A DNA stretch of 64,000 nt from the NCBI GenBank assembly GCA_027625915.1, contig JANTQA010000026.1:6572001-6636000 (forward strand), read 5' to 3'. This document shows, piece after piece, positions 24,201 to 37,500 of this stretch. Below the pieces are notes generated by a model. It ran no database searches. It was not told the origin of the DNA and worked only from the letters and a program-made list of their open reading frames with translations. The position numbers were made by a program, and so were the translations under genes. Source of the stretch: Anaeramoeba flamelloides. Lineage: Eukaryota > Metamonada > Anaeramoebidae. Position 1 is the first letter of the stretch. The number at the start of each line of letters is the position of its first letter.

Positions 24201-27158
24201 TTTTTAAATAAAGGAAAAAAAAAAAAAAAAAACCATTTTTTTCCTCGCAGGTTGATTAATAAACCAAAATAAAAAATATCTTTAATGGTGTTGGGTAAAC
24301 ATTTATAATTGTTTAAAGTTGAAAATTCAAATCAAAATTCTATGAATTAAACAAATATTTTCAATTTTTCAATAATTGCTTTTTCTGAATCTAATCAAAA
24401 TAAATAAATTTTAAAAAAAGACAGCTTTACTACATCCTAGACTAATTTTTCTCACATGCTTTACAAACAATAAAATTTACAAAAAAGTTTTATTGTTAAA
24501 GTAAGATTTTACTATTTCAGAATTTCTCTTTTTCCTTTTTAAGAATGACTTCGTGTTTTTGTTACAATTTTTAAAAGAGAAAATATCATCTTCTATCTTG
24601 GTAAATTCAAAACCTTTGAAAGAAATTTCTTCTCTTTTCTGTTATCTTGAATTTTTATTTTCCCATTCAAGTAAATGGTTTAAAATAGATATACTAAATT
24701 ATTTCCTTACATACAACACAAATTTGTTTGATTTTTAACATTATGATGTTTTTACTGTAAACAAATTCCAAAATAAATAATTTTTTTTTGTTTGCCTCGC
24801 TATTTTCCGTAATATTTGTAGTAAATACTTGTTATAATTTTGGAATCAGGCTTGGTAAATATTTTGTAAATTCCTTGTTTAAAATTTTATATAAAACTTC
24901 AATTAAATCGATGATTTCTACTAATAATACAGGACACCAATGTTTAAAAATAAAATTAAAAGAGTATAAATGAAATATAGATAATTAGTAATATCCAAGA
25001 ATAAAAACAAATATAAACACCATTAAAAGATTATTTTCAGTCGATGTAGAATTGTTGAAAAAATTTGAATATTTTCCATTTTTGAATATTTTTAAAGTTT
25101 TTACAATTACCCAAAATTTTTTGTTTAACAATAATATGAAATACCAAAATGAGTTGCTCATGCTTTTTTTAATCCAAATACCTTCTAATATTTATGTAAA
25201 TAACTCACATTAATTGATTTTTTAGAAATTTAAGTGTTTTTTTAAAAAAAAATTACATCCAGTGATATTAACTATTTTTTTTATTTTTTTTTTTAATATC
25301 ATCCCAATTTTGAATTTTATTTGAAGGGTGTGCTTGTAATTCTTGTATTTTTTGTCAAAGGATATTTGAAGGAAAAAACTAATTTCAAATTGTAAATTCT
25401 TCTTTTTTTTTAAAAAAAATAAATTAAAAAAAAACAAATTAAAAAATAAATAAATTAAATGAAACAAAAAAACTAACACATAAAAAACTATAGGGATTCC
25501 AACAATCAAACAATGAAATTATACATGGATCTATCTTAATTTTGAGAGAATTATTTCGAATCAAAGACGAACAATTTTTCACAAGGAAATATGACCGAAG
25601 CTTACAATTTTTATTTAAACATAAGAAAACAAGAGATAAAAATATTCGAAAAGGAATTTTAATAACATTACCAATTTTTGCCCAATGCGATCCCAAGCAA
25701 TTTAATAATGAATATTTAAAAAGGACAATTAAATTTATCCATGATTTTATCAAAAAGGAACCAAATGAAAAAATTTTATCGTTCAAAATTATTGGAGACA
25801 TTTCTTTATCAATGAAGAAAAGAATGGTACCATATCTTGATGATATTTTAGCCACTGTTAAGGAGAACTTATCTTTAACAAAGAAAAAGAAGAATTATTG
25901 CCTAGAATCTATGTATGTCATTCCCAAGCTTTGTAAGGCAACTGGATCCAAAATGAGAATCAAATTCCAAAACTTAAAACTATTAGATTACATGTTCAAT
26001 ACCAAATTAAATAAAATTTTAGTTGATGTCTTATCTGAAATTGTTCTTTATATACCAGGATTGATTCCGCAAATTCAAACAAGATTATTGAGAATGATTT
26101 CTGTAATTATAACAAACAAGCCATTTATATTACCAAAGAGGAACAGAAACAGAAACAGGAACAGGAACAGGAACAGTAAATTGGCACGAAGATTTTCTCA
26201 TAAAAATTCGAAACAAAATAACCCCACTGAGATTGTTTTTGCATTGCATATATTGTTAACTTTCAATTTTGTTGATTCTGGGTTATTAGAGTTTATTAAA
26301 GAAACAATTATACCATTTTTTTATTCCAACAATAACAAAATAAAAAAACAAGCAGTGATTGTCTCTTTAAAATTAATTTCCAAAGAATGGAAGAAAATTT
26401 CTTTCAAATATAAAACTAATATTTTATTATGGGGATACTATGAAAACTTGATTGGAGAAATTCTTGAACATTTATTATCATTATCAATAACAGATTTGGA
26501 TCTCAAAATCCGTTATTCCATAATTAAGTATTTATCAAATAATTTGGATCATTTTTTGGCGCAATCTGGTAATTTAAAATATTTATTTGCAGCTTTACAA
26601 GATGAAAATTTTAATATTAGAAGATTGAGTCTTTCTATTGTTGGGAGACTAACCGAAAAAAACCCTACAATCATTTTACCCACCTTACGAAAAAAATTAA
26701 TACAATTATTTTATGAATTTGAATTATCAAATAATATGAATAAAAGAGAAGAAACTCTGGAATTAATCACCATTTTAATACGTACATCCAGGGTGTTAAT
26801 AAGACCATATTGTGAATTAATTTTAAAAAAGTTGATTACAAAATTAATCAAAGATCAAAAAAAATTCCAAAAATTGAATTCCAATACTAATACTAAAAAT
26901 AACACAACACATAATAATTTAAAGTCAAAACAATACAATGAAAATCAAAATAAAAATGACAACAAAAATAAAAGTTATAGTAATAGCAGTAGGAATAGTA
27001 TAAATAATAGTCAAGAAAATGTTATTATCCAATTCTCAAAAATAAATAAATCAACATTAAATCTAAATAAAAATAATTCTAACAACAACACTAACACTAA
27101 CAACAACAACAATAATAACAACAACAATAATAATAATAATAATTTATATAATTATAAT

Positions 27159-27226
<68 letters not shown>

Positions 27227-30200
27227 TAATAATGCTAATAATAATTATAATAACAATAACAATAATACTAATGATAATCCAAATCTTAAATTTAATACTT
27301 TAAAAAATGCTAATAATAATTTAAATCCTGAAAATAATAATTTAACTATCCCAACTCCTACAACAGATAATAATTCAAATTCACGGCCAGTTTCACCAAC
27401 AAATTCATTCATCATTATTAATGAACTGGGGGGAACTGGATTTTTACCTGTAATTTCTGGAATTGATCATTCCTTTATTCAAAATCAAATTTTTATTTCA
27501 ATTGGAGAATTATTTCAAACTGGGGGTATTAAACTCAAAAAATATGTTGATTTAATTTTACCGTTAATCGATCAAATATTGCAAACAGAAATCACAAGAA
27601 ATACTAAATTAGCTGTTTTAAAAACGTTAGGGCAAATAATTGGTTTCACTACAAGTGTAATTGAACCCTATACAAAGTTTCCAAATTTATTAATTATATT
27701 ATTAAAAATCTTGAGAACAGAATCTAATTGGGAAATTAAAAGGCAAATCATTAAGAATTTAGGTATTTTAGGAGCATTTGATCCTTATCGGCAAAAGTTA
27801 ATCATTCGATCAATGTTACAAAAAAATAATAAATTAACAAAAAATGAAACGTTAAAAAATTCCAACAAAATCAATAAAAGTAATCGAAATTCGAATACAT
27901 TTAGTTCATCAGAAACAGAAACTGATTCAGAATCTGATTCGGAAACCGGCTCAAGTTCATGTAGTGACTATAGCTCATCGGAAACTGAAACAGATACTTG
28001 GGTCAAAAGTTCAGTTTATGATTATAGTATTGAATTTTCAGGGAAAAAATCTTTATCGAGTTTTTCACAAAAAAAGAAAAAAAAAACAAAAAAATTAAAT
28101 TCGATTGACAATTCTTTAATTCATAACAAAAATAACAAAAAAACAAATAATAACGAAGGTCAAGAAAATAAAAATAATAATAATAATATTAGTAATATAA
28201 ACAACCCGGGCACACTGTCTTCAAACTATTTCCAAATTGAATCGGGGATCGATTCTTCCGAAATATTGCCTGGAATTGGCGCGCCGCTTGATGATTTTTA
28301 TACGTCTGTAGCAATTTCGGCATTGATTCGAATTCTAAATGATCCATTATTAAGACCATTTTATCAAAATACAATCTCTGTCTTGATCAAAATTTTATCT
28401 GAACTGAAATCCAACTCTATTGAATTTCTACCACAATTATTACCCCCGTTTTTCCAAATTCTTCAAAATTATGAAGAAAAAACTTTAATCGGGCATCTGT
28501 TTAAGGAATTAGGCATTTTAATTCAAATAGTGAGATCTGAAATTAAACCATATTTTAATCAAATAATTAATTTTATTTTTAAACATTGGTATCCTGTATT
28601 ATTAGTAGAAATCATCGATTTAATTGAAGTTTTATATAAAATTTTAAACAAGGAATTTACAAAATATTTACCAAGCCTGATTCCAAAATTATTACAAGTA
28701 TTTACTACAGATATTACAGAAAATAGCGAGGCAACCCAAAAAACTTTAAACATTTTAGAATTATTTGGTCAAAATATCAACCCTTATTTATATTTTGTCA
28801 TTCCCTCAATATTACAATTATTAGATCTCAAAAAATTGAATATAAAAATTTTTACGGTCAAAATGTTTGGTAATTTAATTAGAAAAATTGATTTATCGAA
28901 TTATTATTCCGTAATATTTCATTCATTCGCGAGACTATTTGAAATTAATAATTATAAATTGAGAAATACTATTATTAAAACAATTAATAAATTTATTATT
29001 GAAATTGGAAAAGATTTTATTTTATTCATCCCCTTGTTTAATAAACTGTTTTTAAAATTTAAAATTAAAAATACAATTAAATATATTAATTTAATTCAAA
29101 AAATCCATACAGGGGAATTAAAATTAATTAAAAAAAAAAAATATTTAAAAAAGCAATTAATTGAGAATCAAAATCAAAACAATTTAAAGAAAAATAATCA
29201 TGATCATAATAATACCAATCAAATTATTCTTGATACTGATACTGATGATAATGACGAAGTCGAAGACGGCAACGACGGGGATGAAGAGTCCAACGAAGAG
29301 GGTAATGACAAAGATGAAAATGATGGAGATGATGATGATGAAGGAAACAAAGATGAAGATATTGATATTAATATTGATATTGATATTGATGCTGATGATG
29401 ATTATTCCGATGATGAAGATGATTATGAAGAAACCAAAAAAACAAATAAAATTGATTTAGAAACTTTAATGAATCTTTGGGATGTATCTGAAATAGTAAC
29501 AAAGGAAGATTGGATATTATGGTTGAGAAAATTATCTCTCCAATTTTTAATAGAATCACCATCGCCATCTTTAAAAAGCTGTACCTTATTAGCACAGAAT
29601 TATTACCCTTTAGCAGAGGAATTATTTAATGTAGTATTTTTCAGTTGTTGGTCTGAATTAAATAAATATCCGAAATTGGATTTAATAAAAAACTTGGAAT
29701 TAGCTTTAAATTCTTCCAAAATACCAATTGAAATTCTACAAACATTATTAAATTTGTCAGAATTTATGGAGCATGTCGATAGACCTTTGCCAATAAATAC
29801 AAAATTATTAGCAACGATTGCAGAAAAATGCCACAACTACTCTAAGGCGTTATATTATAGAGAAGCAGAATTTAAAAAATACCCCTCTACCCAAGTAGTT
29901 GAATCATTGATTAGTTTAAATAACCAATTGCAGCAACCAGAAGCAGCTGCGGGTATTTTGAAATATGCTCGGAATAAATACAATGTGGATTTGAAAGAAT
30001 ATTGGTTTGAAGAATTAAATAAATGGGAATACGCATTAGAAGAATACGAAAAGAAATTTTTATTGATAAAGAAACCTAATACTAAGAAAAATAATAACAA
30101 CCAGAATAACAATACAGATGTTAATAAAAATTTAACAAATATTGAAAAATTTGAATTACAGTTGGGAATGATGAGATGCTATAACAGTTTATTCAAATGG

Positions 30201-32067
30201 GAAAAATTAGACAAATTAACTAAAGAGGTTTGGCTACATTCTACAATTAAAAGAAAAATGATTATCTCACCATTAGCCGCTAAAGCCGCTTTAAATAAGG
30301 GAAATTGGAAACAAATGGAAAAATATGTTTCCAATATTAATGAAAATACTTTTGAAGGATCCTTTTTACGAGCAATTTTGCAAATTCAAATTGGCAATTC
30401 TGAAAAGGCACTGGAGTATATTAAAAACGCTAGGACCACTTTATGCAAAAATTTTATAAATTTAATTAGTGAATCTTATTCGAAGGCCTATAATGAAATG
30501 GTACAAGCACAACAATTAGTCGAATTAGAAGAAATTATCGAATATAAAAAAATTAATAATTTAAAAAGAAAACAATTGATTATTAAATCCTGGAAAAAAA
30601 GATTATTAGGTTGTCAAGTAAATATGACAGTTTGGCAAGATATTTTAACAGTGCATTCAGTTTTAATACCACCCAAAGAAAATTTTAGTGTATGGTTGAA
30701 ATTTGCTGAAATTGCTCAAGTATCTGGTAATTTGCATCTGTCTGAAAAAATAATTTTAAATTTATTAAAAGAAACTAATATCCATGTTAACAATAAAAAG
30801 AATCAAAATCATCATCATAAGAATAACAATCATAATAATAATCATTATACTGATAATAATAATAAGAATACTGATAATAATAATGAGAATACTGATAATG
30901 ATAATGGGAATAATGAGAATAATAATAATAACAATAATAATAATAATAACAATAATAATATAAAGAATAACATTGATAAAAATAATAATAGCAAAAACAA
31001 AAAAATATTATTATTAAAAACAAAGAGTAATAATTTAAAAATTTTGAATAGTAATAATCATATTAATACCAATAATATTAATAATAAAAAAAATGAATTA
31101 AATTATTTATTCAATAGTCATCCAAAAATTATTTTTGCATATTTTAAATTTTTATGGAATAAAGGTTTAGTTGAAGATATTAATTCAAAGGAATATCAAA
31201 TAAAAAAATCTGAAATTAACCTTTGGGCTATTAATAATCATAGGAAGCCAATCACAAAGCCAATGAATAAAAGCAACCCAATAACTGGATTAAAAAAATT
31301 AATAAAATTAATTGAAAATATTAATTTAAAGCAACAAGATCAGGATCAGGATCAGGACCATTATCAATATCAATTACAAAATGAAAATTATTACGAAGAT
31401 TTAAAATTAAATGAAAATTTTGATTTAAAATTTAAAGCCAAATGTTATTTGACTTTAGGTAAATGGAAATTATCATATTTAGATTTTTTAGATTTCAATT
31501 TGAAAAAAATGAAAAAAATATTAAAATATTTTGAAACTAGTAAAGATTTGAATCCTAATTGGTATAAAGCTTGGCACAGTCTAGCGTTAATGAATTTTAA
31601 AATTGTATCCCAATTAGAAATGAAAGAAAAATTAAAAAATAAGCAAATATTGGAATATGTTGTGCCTGCAATAAATTGCTTTTTAAAATCAATTTCCTTA
31701 AGTTTAAAAAACGAAAAATCAATTCAAGATACTTTACGGTTATTAAACTTATGGTTTAGATACGGCAATAATAACGAAGTGGTCAAAGTTTTAATTTCTG
31801 GGTTTAAAACCATTTCTATTGATAATTGGCTCAAAGTAATACCTCAACTAATTGCGAGAGTCAATACACCAAAGATTCAGATTAGAAAATTATTATATTT
31901 TTTATTATTTGAAATTGGTAAAGAACACCCTCAAGCTTTTATTTACCCTTTAACAGTGTCTTTAATGAGCCAAACTCAACAACAACAAAAAAAATATAAC
32001 AGCGGTAATAACAAAAATCATAATCATGATAATAATAATAAGAATAATCTTGATAATAATAATAATC

Positions 32068-32117
<50 letters not shown>

Positions 32118-33737
32118 GTTAATGACTTAAAATCGCAATATAAAGTTGAACAAATTTTAGAAAAGTTAAAAGAAAATTCTCCAAATATGGTTAGCCAAGC
32201 TGAATTGGTATCGAAAGAATTGATTAGGGTTGCAATAATTTGGAAAGAATGGTTATATGGATTATTAAAAGATGCCTCTCGGGTTTATTATTTGGAAAAA
32301 AAATTTAAAAAAATGTTAGTAATTTTAAAGCCAATTCATGATTTGATCGAAAAAGGACCACAAACCCTCAATGAAGAGAAATTTTGTAAATTATATGGTC
32401 AAGATTTAACCCAGGCAAAAAATCAAGCGATCAAATATGAAAAAACAAAAAAAATTAAATATCAACAAAAATCTTGTCAAATTTATTTTGGAATTTTCCA
32501 AAGCTTAAGTCAAGAATTGCCCAATATTAAAACACTAAAATTAAATCAAGTTAGTCACAAATTATACAATTCCAGAAATTTAGATTTAGCAATGCCCGGT
32601 ACCTATATACCGAATAAAAAAATCATCAAGATCAATAAATTTTCATCAACTTTAAAAATCATTTTATCCAAGCAAAGACCTAGAAAATTGAAAATATACG
32701 GAAGCAATAATTTGATTTATAAATTTTTATTGAAAAGTAATGAAGATTTTAGACAAGACGAAAGAGTAATGCAATTATTTGGCCTGGTAAATACACTATT
32801 GTCTAATTACCCAGAAACTTCGAAAAGAAATTTAAATATCCAAAGATATGCAGTTGTTCCTTTGTCCCCAAATAATGGGCTGATTGGCTGGGTTCCTCAT
32901 TCAGACACCTTGCATGATCTCATTAAAGAATACAGGAAATCCAGAAAAATAATACCTAATTTGGAGTATAGCCACATTTTAGGTTGGATCAATGATTATG
33001 ACAAATTGCTATCAATTCAAAAAATGGAATTGTTCAAATCCGCGTTAAAGAAAATCGATGGAAACGATTTAGCCAAAATTCTCTGGCTGAAATCCTATAA
33101 CTCGGAATCTTGGCTAGAAAGACGCACTAATTATACTCGATCACTGGCAGTTATGTCGATGGTGGGCTACATTTTAGGACTGGGGGATAGGCACCCAGGT
33201 AACCTCATGATGGATAGATACTCTGGGAAGATCATTCACATCGACTTGGGGGACTGCTTTGAAGTGGCAATGTACAGGAAAAGATTCCCCGAAAAAATCC
33301 CCTTTAGATTAACAAGAATGTTGGTCACAGCAATGGAAGTTTCGGGCACAGAGGGTAACTTTAGGTACACTTGTAAAAATGTGATGTCGTTGCTGAGAGA
33401 AAATAAAGACTCGTTAATTGCAATGTTGGAGGCCTTTGTTTATGACCCTTTGATCAATTGGTTTGTAATACAAAATTATCCCAAAAATTCATCAGAGAAT
33501 CTTAATAATATCAATTTAAATTCAAAAAGCGAAATAAACCAATATAATAATTATGATGAGGGGTATAACGAAAGAGCAATAAAGGTAATTGAAAGAATTT
33601 CAAATAAATTGACAGGGAGAGATTTTCACCCTAATAATATGCTTGATATTTCGCAACAAGTGGACAGACTGATCGAACAAGCAACTTCACAGAGTAATTT
33701 ATCGCAATGCTATATCGGTTGGTGCCCTTTTTGGTAA
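21206..33737 (+). CDS. TOR: Target of rapamycin (TOR) Ser/Thr kinase
   Basis: PIKK-family kinase, catalytic core of TORC1/TORC2 growth control. Inferred exons are 21206-21209 (ATG plus one base), 21320-22023 and 25494-33737, giving about 2983 residues (human mTOR 2549). The introns are 21210-21319 (GTAAGA..AAAG) and 22024-25493 (GTTAAT..CTATAG). The join K|GF before HGSILILREL matches the mTOR segment EKGFDETL...HGALLILNEL. N-terminal HEAT repeats are followed by FAT, FRB (about 2480-2595), kinase (about 2600-2900) and FATC (2951-2983, ending QCYIGWCPFW). Kinase motifs FLLKSNEDFRQDERV, GLGDRHPGNLMMDR and HIDLGDCFEVAM are intact. Extra length comes from poly-Asn runs (about 768-828, 2001-2058, 2415-2443) and an acidic run (about 1481-1548). 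The FRB keeps the rapamycin-contact Ser (Ser2498) but has Cys2564 where mTOR has Trp2101. The 3.47-kb intron is an outlier and holds an inverted copy of TOR exon sequence. Exon 2 is visibly less AT-rich than exon 3. Confidence 0.95.
23859..24251. mobile_element. Element with CCTGCGAGG inverted ends
   Basis: The 9-base end CCTGCGAGG at 23859-23867 is repeated inverted as CCTCGCAGG at 24243-24251, conspicuous in AT-rich DNA. An internal hairpin of GAAACCAAATA and TATTTGGTTTC lies at about 24082-24125. Possibly a small non-autonomous transposon inserted in the TOR intron. The repeats are short, so this is tentative. Confidence 0.4.
24787..24959 (-). pseudogene. Inverted TOR exon fragment inside the TOR intron
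   Basis: The reverse complement of this 173-base stretch matches TOR coding sequence 28567-28740 with only about seven differences. One difference makes a TAA stop in the TOR frame, so it is not coding. It lies in intron 2 of the same gene in antisense orientation, so the unspliced transcript can pair with itself (arm, about 3.6-kb loop, arm). The high identity points to a recent origin, or to maintenance by gene conversion. Confidence 0.9.
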
Positions 33738-34576
33738 ATTTATTATTTGTTTGATCGAGTAAAAACACGTTTTAGTATTTATTATATTTGGAGAGAATTT
33801 TTTTTTTATTACGATTAATAATAATTCATATTAAATAAAATTCTACTCAAATATATTAATATATTTATTTTTTTCCATTTTTAACCTTGGCTGAATCTTC
33901 TTTATATTGGGAAGAATAATTACAATGGAAAAAGATCGAGTGGTTACCTGCTAATACTGTAGACACTGAAACACGAAAGTATGAGTAACTTGAAAATAAA
34001 AACGAAAAAGCAAAGGCTAAAAATAACCAAAATGTTTAAATCAAATTAAAAAAAAAAAAAGAAATTACAATCAATTAAATAACGATCTCCACAAATGAAC
34101 ATTCATGATCGATTATCAAATTATTAAATCAACCAAAAGTATCGTTGGCTGTGGTTTTGGGAAGTCCTTAATTAAAGACAACATTGATTTTTTTTTTTTT
34201 TTTTTTGATTTTTTACCAATTACTACTTAAAAACCCTTTTTAAATTTCTTGTTTTTTTTTTTTCTTTTTTCTTTTTTTCGGTTCAATTTTTTTTGTTTTT
34301 GCTTTTTTAAACATAAAAAATTTGTGTATGTAATTCCCTTGAGCAATCGTGGAATCTATGATTTTACGTTTAACCAACCTTTGAGGAAATTTTGATAAAA
34401 GGAAATTTCGAGTGTAATTTACACATCTTCAATAATTAAAAAAAAATAAAAACAAATTTAACAAAACAAAAAACAAAAAATAACCATTTTTAGATTTTAA
34501 AAAATATAATTTTTTTTTTTTCTAAAAAAAAACTTTAGTTAATTAATATCAAAATTGCAAAAAAAAAACAATAAGA
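33738..34576. other. Convergent 3' flanks of TOR and the U-box gene
   Basis: Two genes end tail to tail here. The stretch has long T and A runs plus patches of less biased sequence (33890-33990 and 34325-34420), which are presumably 3' UTR. No snRNA or tRNA could be recognised in them. Confidence 0.5.
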
Positions 34577-37500
34577 TTATTTTTTTACAAATTTATTTAA
34601 ATGAAAGATAAATGAATCAACAAATAAAAAAGAATTAAATCTCAGGCAAAGATGTTTTTTTTTTGATATTTTGATATTTGCAATTTTATTTTTATTTGGA
34701 TCTTTTTCAAAGTATAGTGAAGAATTCAATTTAATTGTTCTTTTTGTTTGCTTTTTGGTTTGGACAAAAATAACTGTGATCAAACCAATTTCTAAAGTAA
34801 TTTTAACCATTGTTCTTGAAGGGAAATTTTTCATTGTTGATTTTGTAATTTTTGCAAAAAAATGATTTGATTGTATAGGCTTTTTCAAAGGGAAAATTTT
34901 TGAAAGTTTTTCCACATCCTTTTTAGACCTCATCATGAAAGGCCATTTTTTTTTATCGGGTGTAATGTATATTGAAACATATTCTATTTGATCAGGATCT
35001 AATAGAATAAATGCGTCTTCATAATTTGCTTGGCGGCTTTCATTATTTTGATCTTGAAAAATTAATTTATTGTTAAAGATTTGCAAAATACCGTTTCCGT
35101 TTCTTCTCATAATTTTCCTATCTACATACAAAATTTGAAATTTTGAAATCATTTTTTCATTTTTTTTTCCCCCATTATTAATTTCATTACCCTTTTTTTC
35201 ATTGCTCTTATCCTTGTTCTTACTCTTCTTTTTGTTTTTGTTTCTCTTCTTTTTCTTTTTTCTTTTTTTTTTCTTTTCGTTATCACCACTATCACTGCCA
35301 GTATTCTTATTCTCTTCTTCGTCATTCATTTCAATCAATTTATTGATTTCAAGGAATGTTTCAGAAAATTCTTCACGAATTTCTGAACTTGAAAAAATTA
35401 CAAATAGTTTTTTTTTTTTTAATTGTATCATACTGAAATCGGCTTTTTGTTTATGTTTAAAATGCCTTATTTGTGTATAATTATATTCTTCTTCAGAATT
35501 TAAAAATTTAATTTTAAATTTATCTTTTGTTAAGATTATTTTACAAAATTCTAAAGTTTTGAATTGTAAATTAACTGTTTTTATTTTGAAAGTTTTTAAA
35601 ATCGGCTTATTTTCACCTTCATCTGTCTTCTTATCCCCATTCACAGTCACGTTCACCTCCTCCCTTTCCTCCTTCCCCGCTTCATTTCCATTATCTTTCC
35701 GCTTTTTATTTTTCTTCTCCTTCTCCTTCTCCTTCTTCTTCTCCGTCTCCGTCTCCGTCTCCGTCTCCGTCTCCTTCCCCTTCTCCTTCTCTTTCCCCTT
35801 CTTATTTTTTGAATGTACTTTTAATTCTTTGTTTTTTGGATTTACTTTTAAATCTTTTTTTTGTAAATAATTTGAAAATTTGATTCTAGATTCAATATTA
35901 TTAAATTCAATTAAAAATTTTTTTAATAATGAAGGAAATATTATTTGAATTCTTTTTTTTGATAAATAATGAAATTGATATTGGATATTGTCAATTGAAT
36001 CTTTAATTAAAACTCTATTAAAATCAATAAAAGAAACGATTTTTTTATCTTTAATGGTTATTTTTGTTTTGATTTTTTTTTCTGATTTGTTTTTAATAAT
36101 TTTTATATCAAATTGTTCAATATCTTCTTCTTTTTGAACTTTTTTGTCATCATCATTTTTATCTTCTTTATCATCATCGCTATTAACGTCCACCTTTTTT
36201 TCTTCACTTTTATTGTTTTCATTCTTTAAATATACTTGTTGCAAATGATTAAAAAAATGCAGACATAATTCATAATCAAATTGATTTAAAAAGGAAATCA
36301 TAAATTGCTGTTTTGTTAATAGTAATTTTATCGACTTTTTTTCCTTGTTTTTGTAAACGATTTTGGATTGTAAAAGATCCGATTTAAAGATATTTCCTTG
36401 ATTGGGAATTAATTCAACTGAACGGTTTTCAAATTTAATTTTTCCTTTTATTTTGATTTGAAATTCATTTTCCGAATAATTTATTGAAAATAGTCTTTCC
36501 TTTTCGAGGCTTTCAATTAACTGATTTTTTTTTAATTTGAATTCCTCATAGAATTTCTTGGATTCTTTAAGATTAGAAAATTGCACAACTATCTCCCCTT
36601 GAGCAGTTGTAATTTTTTCGATTTCTTTCATTTTGGAATTTCTTAAAACTGTAACTTCATTCAAAAAATTACGATCATTTCTCCCATCAATATAAGTAAA
36701 TATAATCTGGTAATTTTGAAATGATATTGTTAAAGGATCGCTAAAAGTTTGGTTTTGATCAAGTGAAAGTACATAGTAATTTACAATTTGCACGACATTT
36801 GTTGGGTATGATCTTGTTTCACTATTTTTTTTGATTAACCCCACCTTATCATCATTTTTATTTTCAACTTCATTTTGTTGAATATTATCATCGTCACTAT
36901 AATTTATATTAAATAGGTTTGTTAAACTTGGGCGGTTCAGATTATTTCTTTCTTTTTCTTTTCCATTTTCGTTTTCTTCTTCTTTATCTTGCCCATTTTC
37001 ATTTTCATTTCTATTTTGAATTTTATTTGGATTGTCATTGTAATTTAAAGTATCATTGATTACATCGTTTTCCTCAATTTTCATTTCAATATCAATATCA
37101 TTATCATCAGATGAGGTTTCATCATCGTCAACAATGCCATTTTCTTTTCTCCATTTATTACATAATTTACGCATAACTATTGAAGATGAGATTTGTTTAA
37201 GTGCCATTGGCTTTTTTGTTATTGGACAATAATCATTAAATGAAAGATGCCGAACCAATGCTTTCCGTTCAAATGTGTGTCCATAAGGTGTCGAAACAGC
37301 ATCTTTAAATAATTTACCTGTAAGGGGGCAAGTGAGTTTCCTTGGAAGCTTATTTTTTGGATTTTTCTTTTTCGTCTTTTTTTTTGAAGAATATTCCAAT
37401 TCATTCACTTCTTGTCGTATTAACGCTATCTGTTTTTGCAATTTTCTATAATCTTCTTTATTCTTTTCAAATTCAAATTCAATTTCTTCCGTAATAATGA

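Larger units (their letters stand above)
22024..25493 (+). other. TOR intron 2 (3.47 kb)
   Basis: Spans from the donor GTTAAT to the acceptor CTATAG. It is over ten times longer than any other intron inferred here. No exon-like or RNA gene is seen inside. It contains a 393-base inverted-end element (23859-24251) and an antisense TOR fragment (24787-24959). Its splicing is inferred from the uninterrupted match of flanking exons to the mTOR N-terminal HEAT region. Confidence 0.75.

Noticed and set aside
24788-24973. 61-codon plus-strand open frame in the TOR intron
   Set aside because: It is the antisense reading of a TOR exon fragment, and the same antisense frame occurs at 28559-28753.
33941-33952. 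TTACCTG resembling the U1 snRNA 5' end
   Set aside because: The preceding bases do not match and no Sm site or U1 stem could be drawn downstream.
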